A stretch of 8,950 nt of DNA, from assembly GCA_903904765.1 (NCBI GenBank), contig CAIVEA010000285.1:1-8950 (forward strand), read 5' to 3'. The first letter of the stretch is position 1. Each line of letters starts with the position of its first letter. The DNA is from an uncultured Chloroflexota bacterium. GTDB lineage: Bacteria; Chloroflexota; Anaerolineae; Aggregatilineales; Phototrophicaceae. A program made the translations under genes and the position numbers. The notes beneath the pieces were generated by a model that made no database searches, was not told the DNA's origin, and was given only the letters and a program-made list of their open reading frames with translations. Below are positions 1-5,677 of this stretch, piece by piece.

Positions 1-1
1 G

Positions 2-442
2 AAAGCCCGCCGTACAGCTGACCGAATCTTGCGGGATTATGTGGCAGCGGAGATTGCGAAACGGATTCGCCAACTGGTGGATATGGAAAAGAAGATTCTG
101 GATATGGATGGTGGGTTGCGCTATATGAGCAAGACTTCCAGCGTGAAATCCAAGATTCAGCTTTATCATGATCGTGTAGCAACCGCTGCGCCCGGTTATT
201 CGGGGCCGTTTGAGCAGGTCAAAATCGGTGCTGAGGAGATGGAAAAGCTGTATGCTTTCGATGAGGCGCAAATCCGCTATGTAGACCAGATGGATGCAGC
301 GCTCAAGACGTTGCAAGACGCAATTGCGAACAAGTCCGGTGTGGACGAGGCGATTGCTGGACTGGACACACTAGCGACAGAAGCGGCGGAAGCGTTCCGG
401 TTGCGCGAGGATGTGATTTTGAATTTAAGCAAGTCCGTATAA
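2..442 (+). CDS. Hypothetical helical (coiled-coil-like) protein, 5' end missing
   Basis: The frame is open from the first bases of the window to a TAA at 440-442, so this is the C-terminal 146 residues of a longer protein. A TTG at 29 is in frame but has no ribosome binding site, and the codons before it (K-A-R-R-T-A-D-R-I) continue the same charged helical pattern, so I treat the gene as truncated by the window edge. The visible part is almost all heptad-like helix, rich in Lys, Glu, Ala and Asp, with one break around a PGYSGPF stretch. There is no signal peptide, membrane segment or cysteine. I do not recognise a named family. The SPFH gene starts 61 bases downstream on the same strand. 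In Bacillus the SPFH protein YdjI is encoded with the coiled-coil protein PspA, so a partner role at the membrane is a reasonable inference but is not shown. The stop codon lies in the loop of a small hairpin. Confidence 0.75.
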   Translation, partial: KARRTADRILRDYVAAEIAKRIRQLVDMEKKILDMDGGLRYMSKTSSVKSKIQLYHDRVATAAPGYSGPFEQVKIGAEEMEKLYAFDEAQIRYVDQMDAALKTLQDAIANKSGVDEAIAGLDTLATEAAEAFRLREDVILNLSKSV

Positions 443-461
443 TCACGGACTAGGTGTTTTT
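432..461 (+). terminator. Weak terminator-like hairpin overlapping the stop codon
   Basis: The arms AGTCCGT (432-438) and ACGGACT (445-451) pair perfectly around the loop ATAATC, which contains the TAA stop at 440-442. A T5 run follows at 457-461, separated from the stem by five bases. The stem is only 7 bp and the T run is displaced, so this is more likely a partial terminator or 3'-end stabiliser than a full stop, and the SPFH gene may be served by read-through. I see no convincing promoter in 443-503: a TTGACC at 460-465 has no acceptable -10 box at 16-18 bases. Confidence 0.4.
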
Positions 462-503
462 GACCGATCACTGATGATTTGAAAACCAACAGGAGAAATG
501 CAG

Positions 504-1610
504 ATGGCTCGGATTCTGGATGTAATTGACCATACTAATGTGGGCAGTGAGGAGTTCGCGTGGCGCGAACCGCAGCAAGGAAGCGGTGATTTTCGCTTTG
601 GGTCGCAGGTGATCGTGGGCGAAAGCCAAGCGGCGGTGTTTGTGCGCGGCGGGCAGGCGTTGGATGTGTTGAAAACGGGCCGCCACACGCTTTCGACTGC
701 CAACCTCCCGATTTTATCCGGCTTGATCGGGCTGGCGACGGGTGGTCGTACCCCGTTCACGGCGGATGTGTATTTCGTCAATTTGAAGGATATGCCGCAG
801 GTTGGCTGGGGAACCAGCACCCCGATTGTGATGGAGACCCCCGGTAAGGGTTTGGGTGTGGCACTGTTGATTACGCATGGTGTGATTGACATCGGCGTAG
901 ATGATCCGATGCTGTTTGTGAAGCAGTACGCGGTTGGCAAGGCTTCACTCTCGATGAATGACATTAAGGATCGCGTTCAGGCGATGTTGCTGGGCGAAAT
1001 TGCCGAACTGATTACCAAATCGGGCGCACAGAGCATCCCGGATGCCAATAAGCTACTGGGCGATCTGGAAGGCGCGATGCTGGCGAAATTGAACGATAAG
1101 TTTGCTGCGCTGGGATTGCGGATTAAGGCGTTTGAAGCGAATCCGTTTCAAGCGAAGAATGTGCCGCTGGATGAACTGCGGAATTATGTCAGCCTCGATC
1201 TGTGGGAGCGTGTACAGCGGATGAATATTGCTGAACAGGCTGCAAAGAACCCCGGTGTGGGCGGTGGACTCGCCAGTGCGGGTGTAGGGTTGGGCGTGGG
1301 GCAGGTGCTAGGTGCTGCAATGAACCCCGATCAGGCGGCACAGCAGCAGCAAATGATGCAGCAACAGATGATGCAGCAGCAGATGATGATGCAGCAGATG
1401 ATGGATATGATGAACCGCAATAAGGAAAGCGCCCCGGCAGCTCCTGCTGCGCCGGCGGCAGCACCGAGCAGCAATCCGCAGACGAAGGCCGAAGTGCTGG
1501 CGCTGCTGGATAGCCTCGATATGAAGTTGGCGAACGGTGAAATTTCCGAAGCGACGTATAAGATGCTGACGGAAAAGTGGCAGGCGCGGTTGAAGGATAT
1601 GGGCGGCTAA
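504..1610 (+). CDS. SPFH-domain protein (YdjI / 'virion core protein'-like) with SHOCT-like C-terminus
   Basis: 368 residues. The ATG at 504 is preferred because AGGAG at 491-495 is 8 bases upstream; an in-frame ATG at 498 would leave only 2 bases. Residues 1-245 match the SPFH/Band-7 family of COG4260 (Bacillus YdjI type), recognisable from the GSGDFRFGSQVIVGESQAAVF-like opening, the G-R-H-T-L-S-T-A-N-L-P segment and the F-x-A-D-V-Y-F-V-N-L block. A Gly-rich stretch (250-272), a Gln/Met-only run (280-303) and a Pro/Ala linker (310-321) lead to a short helical C-terminal segment (325-365, ending L-x-N-G-E-I-S-E-A-T-Y-K-M-L) that resembles a SHOCT oligomerisation domain. Many relatives carry a zinc ribbon here; none is present and the protein has no cysteine. 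SPFH proteins of this type scaffold membrane-associated assemblies, and Bacillus YdjI helps bring PspA to the membrane. No transmembrane helix is evident. The upstream helical gene is the likely partner, by inference. Confidence 0.88.
   Translation: MARILDVIDHTNVGSEEFAWREPQQGSGDFRFGSQVIVGESQAAVFVRGGQALDVLKTGRHTLSTANLPILSGLIGLATGGRTPFTADVYFVNLKDMPQVGWGTSTPIVMETPGKGLGVALLITHGVIDIGVDDPMLFVKQYAVGKASLSMNDIKDRVQAMLLGEIAELITKSGAQSIPDANKLLGDLEGAMLAKLNDKFAALGLRIKAFEANPFQAKNVPLDELRNYVSLDLWERVQRMNIAEQAAKNPGVGGGLASAGVGLGVGQVLGAAMNPDQAAQQQQMMQQQMMQQQMMMQQMMDMMNRNKESAPAAPAAPAAAPSSNPQTKAEVLALLDSLDMKLANGEISEATYKMLTEKWQARLKDMGG
1341..1412 (+). repeat. CAG/ATG-rich in-frame microrepeat (Gln/Met run)
   Basis: An imperfect repeat of CAGCAGCA and ATGATG blocks encodes about 24 residues of almost only Gln and Met within the SPFH gene. 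Such runs are slippage-prone and form a flexible linker between the SPFH domain and the C-terminal segment. Strain-to-strain length variation is expected here. Confidence 0.7.
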
Positions 1611-1631
1611 ACGACTGTATCGTATTGGAAT

Positions 1632-1670
1632 AAAAAGAGGGGTAACACTTGTGTGCTGCCCCTCTTTTTT
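1632..1670. terminator. Bidirectional rho-independent terminator
   Basis: An A5-GAGGGG arm at 1632-1642 pairs with CCCCTC-T5 at 1659-1669. The stem continues inward through a G-U and an A-T pair, one mismatch, and a CAC/GTG clamp (1646-1648 with 1653-1655), closing on the tetraloop TTGT. T6 follows the stem on the plus strand and T5 on the minus strand. It lies between the convergent SPFH gene (stop at 1610) and the minus-strand NERD-like gene (stop at 1676), so it should serve both. Confidence 0.92.
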
Positions 1671-1675
1671 GTGCT

Positions 1676-2536
1676 TTAGGTGATGATGGTGGCTTCTTCG
1701 AGTGCGTCTGCGATGGCTTCCGGGTTGAAGCCTGCGGAGGGTTTTTCGACGGGCTTCCCCTTCTTCTTGCTCGTGTCCGTGTCATCTTCTTCGGGCTGCT
1801 TCTCAGTTTGATCTGCTGCTAACTGGCGCATAAAGTCGCGCAGGTTAGGTTCTTTGTTTTCGCTGGCGTACAAAATGGGGATGGTTGGGTTGATGAGCGT
1901 GAGTTCGGCACGCGGATCCACAAAAATCACCATCGGTTTGACTTCCACGTTGGGGAAAGATTTGGATAGAAGCCCTTGGATGCTGGCGGCTGCGGCCTGT
2001 GCTTCGGCAGTGGGATTGCCGATTCCATCACGGCGGAAGAAGCGCAGAAGTGCCGCACCTGCTCCCCCAGGTTCCTTCCATTGGTCACCTTCGGCAGTGT
2101 AGTTGCCTTCCTGAAAGCGGGTGACAATGGCAAAGACACCCTGCGGCGCAACCAAGACGTGACGCACCGGGCCGTGATAGTAGTTGTAGAGTACACTACG
2201 TTTGCTCAGCCCTTTCAGACCTTCCTGAATGGCTGCTTCTGGACGGAGAGGACGCAACCACTGGTTGGTCATCTTCACTGATTGCATAACAAGCAGAAAG
2301 CCTACGGGCAGCACCAGCCACGGCAGAAACAGCGATAGTGCGGCGGACGATGGGTCTTTGGCGGCTGTGAGCTGCAAATTGGCGACTAGAAAGCCGCCGA
2401 GTAGAACTGCCATGCTGGCGAAGAAGAGAATATTGGCTGTACGCCGATTGCGCTTCACCAGTTGGTGATTGGTTTCGATACGCATAATGGCCTGTGTGTG
2501 TCCTTGCTGTTGTGGTTGTTCAAAGGGCGAACTCAT
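1676..2536 (-). CDS. Two-TM membrane protein with NERD-like (nuclease-related) domain, probably inactive
   Basis: 286 residues from the ATG at 2536. In-frame ATGs at 2554 (9 bases after the upstream stop) and 2485 are alternatives; none has a clear ribosome binding site, and I chose 2536 because MSSPFEQPQQQ looks like a natural N-terminus. Order: hydrophilic N-tail, two hydrophobic helices (about 35-56 and 67-87) forming a hairpin, then a globular domain (about 97-240), an acidic/lysine linker (241-265) and a short helical end. The core H-V-L-V-A-P-Q-G-V-F-A-I-V-T-R followed by G-N-Y-T-A-E-G-D-Q-W is the pattern of a NERD domain (restriction-endonuclease-like fold). The usual acidic residue before the first strand and the E/D-x-K of the second strand read R-H and V-T-R here, so nuclease activity is doubtful. 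It is probably co-transcribed with the secreted-protein gene upstream. The family call is moderate; the membrane topology is clearer. Confidence 0.8.
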   Translation of the reverse strand: MSSPFEQPQQQGHTQAIMRIETNHQLVKRNRRTANILFFASMAVLLGGFLVANLQLTAAKDPSSAALSLFLPWLVLPVGFLLVMQSVKMTNQWLRPLRPEAAIQEGLKGLSKRSVLYNYYHGPVRHVLVAPQGVFAIVTRFQEGNYTAEGDQWKEPGGAGAALLRFFRRDGIGNPTAEAQAAAASIQGLLSKSFPNVEVKPMVIFVDPRAELTLINPTIPILYASENKEPNLRDFMRQLAADQTEKQPEEDDTDTSKKKGKPVEKPSAGFNPEAIADALEEATIIT

Positions 2537-2548
2537 GCGAGTTCGCCC
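2525..2548 (-). other. Perfect 10-bp hairpin at the gene junction
   Basis: GGGCGAACTC (2525-2534) and GAGTTCGCCC (2539-2548) are exact reverse complements around a 4-base loop. Read on the minus strand, the hairpin begins 15 bases after the stop of the secreted-protein gene and its apex holds the ATG at 2536 of the NERD-like gene. Only three T residues follow it, so it is a poor terminator. It could attenuate read-through, stabilise the upstream message or bury the downstream start codon. Confidence 0.6.
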
Positions 2549-2563
2549 ATACATTCGCGCTTG

Positions 2564-3649
2564 TTAGCCGGGAACGAAGTAGGAGATGCCACCGCTTTGA
2601 CCGATCTCCGCGCAGATGAGGTCATTGACGCGGATGGTGGTGAGTATGGTGAAACGGCGTGGTGAGCCGGTGGCTAAGCCGATGACAGCGTTATTGATGT
2701 CGGCGGGGTTCGCCAGAATGCAGTGTGTGACCGGCGCAGGCAGGGGGTCGCTGATGGGTTCGCCCTTCGCGTTGTAGAAGGTGATGTCGTAGTACATCTG
2801 GCGGCGAGCATAGCCCATCGGGGCAGTCGGGGCATAACCCGTCCAAATGGCGGTGCAGCGAACGCCGATTGAACCAGCAAAGGTAATCCCAATGTCTTCA
2901 GAATCCCAGAATAGGGTATCGCAGGCGGGTGGGTAGACCTTGAGGACATTCATCGGTTGTGGGTTGGTGACCGGTATTTGCGTGGTGGTTAAGCCGGGGA
3001 TGGCGGTGGCAGCCGGATTGACGGTGGGTATGGCTGCGCCCGTGCCGTTGCTAATCTCGGCTGTGATGCGGGCGATGCCCTTCATATCGAAGCTGACGGG
3101 CGCTGTGCCGTTGGACGGGCCAAGGACGGCAGCGGTGGAGAGCTTGGATAGGTCGAAACGCCCACCCGTCGTCCATGCCCAGTAAGTGAGTACCGATGTG
3201 CCAGATTTGTCGGCCTGAAATTTGAAGCCAACGGGCAGATAAAAGCCAACCCAGACTACCGGTTGGCTGATGCTAATCGGGGTGGGGAAGGTGGCGGTGT
3301 ATACACCGGAAGCGGCAATCGTTACCTGAGTCTGTCCGGCAAGGGTGGCATCAATGGGCGAGCCACCGTTGGCATCTTGATAGACCACCACATCAATGAC
3401 TGCGCCGGAAACGGCGGTATCCACCGCAATGCTGACCTTATCAATGGTGGCAGGGAAACGCAGACCCAGCGGGGTGAGATCAAAACCGTTCATTACTAGC
3501 GTTTGTTCGCCTGTGATGTACCAGACGGCACTGGCATCGCCACTATTGTTGGATAGCACACGCTCACCTGCATTGGCGACAAAGGTCGTTAGGCTCAACA
3601 GTGCCAGCATCATGATGCTTGTCACGATGAGGATACGCTTAGGCCACAT
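2564..3649 (-). CDS. Secreted hypothetical protein with beta-rich N-domain and four-Cys C-domain
   Basis: 361 residues. The ATG at 3649 is preferred: AGGAAGGA ends 6 bases upstream of it, and the product begins with a classic signal peptide (M-W-P-K-R, then a hydrophobic core at 6-24, predicted cleavage after V-A-N-A at residue 27). The frame extends 15 codons further upstream (to 3694), but that region is the 5' leader. Residues 30-200 are beta-strand-like, rich in Val, Thr, Gly and aromatics (V-V-W-V-G-F-Y-L-P-V-G-F), and lack cysteine, suggesting a beta-sandwich. A Pro/Thr/Ala linker (about 203-232) leads to a C-terminal domain (233-361) holding all four cysteines (243, 265, 310, 346), which could form two disulfides outside the cell. 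There is no membrane anchor or lipobox, so release or peripheral attachment is expected. I do not recognise the family. The NERD-like membrane protein follows in the same transcription unit. Confidence 0.82.
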   Translation of the reverse strand: MWPKRILIVTSIMMLALLSLTTFVANAGERVLSNNSGDASAVWYITGEQTLVMNGFDLTPLGLRFPATIDKVSIAVDTAVSGAVIDVVVYQDANGGSPIDATLAGQTQVTIAASGVYTATFPTPISISQPVVWVGFYLPVGFKFQADKSGTSVLTYWAWTTGGRFDLSKLSTAAVLGPSNGTAPVSFDMKGIARITAEISNGTGAAIPTVNPAATAIPGLTTTQIPVTNPQPMNVLKVYPPACDTLFWDSEDIGITFAGSIGVRCTAIWTGYAPTAPMGYARRQMYYDITFYNAKGEPISDPLPAPVTHCILANPADINNAVIGLATGSPRRFTILTTIRVNDLICAEIGQSGGISYFVPG

Positions 3650-3676
3650 AACACATCCTTCCTGATGTACACGCTC

Positions 3677-3705
3677 TTCGGAGGTGTGACACATCGGTGT
3701 ATAAT
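3677..3705 (+). promoter_or_regulatory. Putative promoter for the glycosyltransferase gene
   Basis: A perfect -10 TATAAT lies at 3700-3705 with a weak -35 TTCGGA (3 of 6) at 3677-3682, spacing 17. The predicted start near 3712 lies a few bases from the opposite-strand start near 3708, so the two promoters face and overlap one another. If this promoter is real, the GTG at 3697 cannot be translated from it and the ATG at 3736 must be used. Against it, GGAGG at 3680-3684 is a good ribosome binding site for the GTG (12-base spacing), which would require transcription to begin further upstream. Confidence 0.45.
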
Positions 3706-3714
3706 TCGTCGGTT

Positions 3715-3743
3715 ATTGTAGGTATTCTAACAGGTATGGTCAA
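3715..3743 (-). promoter_or_regulatory. Sigma70-like promoter for the secreted-protein operon
   Basis: Read on the minus strand: -35 TTGACC (3743-3738), exactly 17 bases, then -10 TACAAT (3720-3715), each 5 of 6 to consensus. The predicted start near 3708 gives a leader of about 60 bases before the ATG at 3649. The -35 box overlaps the proposed ATG of the divergent glycosyltransferase gene. Confidence 0.65.
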
Positions 3744-5640
3744 GCAATTGAGCGAACGGCGTATCAATATCCTCATTTTTAGCGCGTATCTAGGGATTGC
3801 GCTGGTGATCGGACTGGGGGTGATGCGTGAATTCCGACTAGATGATAGCTTCATCACGTACCGCTATGCTCAGAATTTTGCTCAGGGGCATGGGCTGGTC
3901 TATAACGTCGGTAATTCGGTGCTGAGTACAACAGCACCATTATATGCGCTGCTTCTGGGTGTGTTCGGTATATTCGTGCGCGATTTTCACCTGCTGGGTT
4001 CGCTGATTGGAATTGTGAGCATTGGGGCGGGCAGCGGGCTGATCTGGATGCTGTTGCCGTGCCGTTTCCCGATGTGGATGCGGTTATGGGGCGGGCTGAT
4101 TTATGTGCTTAGCAGTCCGTTCTGGTTGGCGCTGGGGATGGAAACAGCGTTCTGGATCGGGCTGGTGTTGGGCGCGATGGTGGTTGTGCAACGCGGACGA
4201 TGGGGATGGGCGGGTATTCTGGTGGGCATGGCGGCGTTGGCCCGGCCTGATGCTGCGCTGCCGGGGGCGATGATCGGGGCGATGGCGCTGTGGACGAGTG
4301 TGAACGGAGTGCAGACGCGCAACCGCTGGTGGTGGCCGCTGGTGACCTATGGCGCAGGGGTAGCGACGCTGATCGCAGTTTTTGTGGTGTGGGCTACTTT
4401 GACTTATGGTTCACCAATTCCTGTTACTCTGGGGGCGAAGAGCGCACAGGCGGTGATGGGCATCAGCGGGATGGGCGTGTTTGTAGATTTCGGTAGCGGG
4501 CTGATGATGATTCTACGTAGCCTAATGTTACAAAGTCCGTTGTATGTGGCGCTGGCGCTGCTGGCGCTGTTCGGGTTGGCAGGCAGCCTTGCGACACCAA
4601 TGCGCTTGGTGGTTGGATGGGGGATTTTGCATTTTGTAGCATATATGGTAATGCGTGTCGCGCCGTACCGCTGGTACTATGCGCCACTGGTGCCGGGGGT
4701 GGTGGTGCTGGCTGTATGCGGGTTGTACTTCATTCATGAGCGTGTGCGACTACGCAACCGCGTGGTTGCTCCGGCATTGGTGGTGGCGCTATCGGTATTT
4801 CCTGTGATCGCGCAAGTGAATACGTTTGAGCGCATCACTCAACAGATGCGCGAGGGCGGTGCGGTGGATGTGATGCTGCCGATTGTGGATTGGGATGTAT
4901 ACCGACAGACGGGGGAGTGGATTGACGCACATGTGCCGCCAACTGCTACTGTAGGCGTGGCGGAGGTGGGCCAATTAGGGTTTTATGCGCGGCGCTGGAT
5001 GACTGATTATCTAGGGCTGTTGCAGCCGGATGTGGCAGCTTCACTACGACGGGGTGATCTGTATAGCTGGCTGGCGCACTATGCACCAGATTATCTGGTG
5101 TTCCAACGATTCCGGGGCACGCCGCTGGTTCTATACAATTATGCGATTGAGAATGATGCTTGGTTCGCAGCGAATTATGCGACAGTGGTCGAGTTCGATG
5201 ACGAACGATATCCAGCCGGCCCGGTGACTGTATTTAAGCGAACACAGCCTATCGGGGCATTTCAAGAACAAAGCATCCAGTTGGATTATGAGGGATTGCG
5301 ACTGAACGGATTGGCGCTGGATACGAATAACCTGACGACAGACGGCGGAACGGTGCGTGCCCGTTTGGATTGGCAAGTGACAGGCGATTTGCCTGAAAAG
5401 GTGCGAATTGCGGTGAAGGGTCTGGACGTGGGCGGCGGTAATCCGACATTTGTGAGCGATTACCTGACTGCGGAATGGCGTGGCGCGTTCTCGACATGGC
5501 ATGCTTTTGTTGTGCCGCCGGGTGCAAAAGCTGGAAGATACATTTTGCTGGTGGGCGTGGGCGTGCCAGATGGCCCGAATAACGATCAAGGGGCGGGCGT
5601 GCTGGAGATTGTTCCGGCACAGCCCAAAACAGGTGGTTAA
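3736..5640 (+). CDS. GT-C-type integral membrane glycosyltransferase (GT39/ArnT-like superfamily)
   Basis: 634 residues from the ATG at 3736; a GTG at 3697 would add 13. The ATG fits the TATAAT at 3700 and gives a basic N-tail (M-V-K-Q-L-S-E-R-R) before the first membrane helix, but its ribosome binding site is poor, whereas GGAGG lies before the GTG. After helix 1 comes F-R-L-D-D-S-F-I-T-Y-R-Y-A-Q-N (Asp36/Asp37) and G-H-G-L-V-Y-N-V-G (about 51-59), the first-loop signature of GT-C enzymes that use polyprenyl-phosphate sugar donors; these Asp residues are the expected catalytic or metal site. Roughly ten hydrophobic helices run to about residue 365. The outer C-terminal part contains G-V-A-E-V-G-Q-L-G-F-Y-A-R-R-W-M-T-D-Y-L, common in this family, and ends in about 110 beta-rich residues. 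The likely role is transfer of a sugar to a lipid, glycan or protein at the outer membrane face; donor and acceptor cannot be told. The oxidoreductase follows 37 bases downstream. Confidence 0.85.
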   Translation: MVKQLSERRINILIFSAYLGIALVIGLGVMREFRLDDSFITYRYAQNFAQGHGLVYNVGNSVLSTTAPLYALLLGVFGIFVRDFHLLGSLIGIVSIGAGSGLIWMLLPCRFPMWMRLWGGLIYVLSSPFWLALGMETAFWIGLVLGAMVVVQRGRWGWAGILVGMAALARPDAALPGAMIGAMALWTSVNGVQTRNRWWWPLVTYGAGVATLIAVFVVWATLTYGSPIPVTLGAKSAQAVMGISGMGVFVDFGSGLMMILRSLMLQSPLYVALALLALFGLAGSLATPMRLVVGWGILHFVAYMVMRVAPYRWYYAPLVPGVVVLAVCGLYFIHERVRLRNRVVAPALVVALSVFPVIAQVNTFERITQQMREGGAVDVMLPIVDWDVYRQTGEWIDAHVPPTATVGVAEVGQLGFYARRWMTDYLGLLQPDVAASLRRGDLYSWLAHYAPDYLVFQRFRGTPLVLYNYAIENDAWFAANYATVVEFDDERYPAGPVTVFKRTQPIGAFQEQSIQLDYEGLRLNGLALDTNNLTTDGGTVRARLDWQVTGDLPEKVRIAVKGLDVGGGNPTFVSDYLTAEWRGAFSTWHAFVVPPGAKAGRYILLVGVGVPDGPNNDQGAGVLEIVPAQPKTGG

Positions 5641-5677
5641 AGCGGATTTCGAGTGATCTTCAAGGGATGCTGTAGCT

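Noticed and set aside
29..31. TTG at 29 as a true start for the first gene
   Set aside because: There is no ribosome binding site and the preceding in-frame codons continue the same charged helix, so the gene most likely starts before the window.
460..488. Promoter before the SPFH gene based on TTGACC at 460-465
   Set aside because: No -10-like hexamer occurs at 16-18 bases; the sequence there is AAAACC-like.
1189..1785. Minus-strand open frame of 198 codons
   Set aside because: It lies opposite the SPFH gene, runs through the strong bidirectional terminator and into the NERD-like gene, and has Ser/Pro/Arg-heavy shadow composition and no ribosome binding site.
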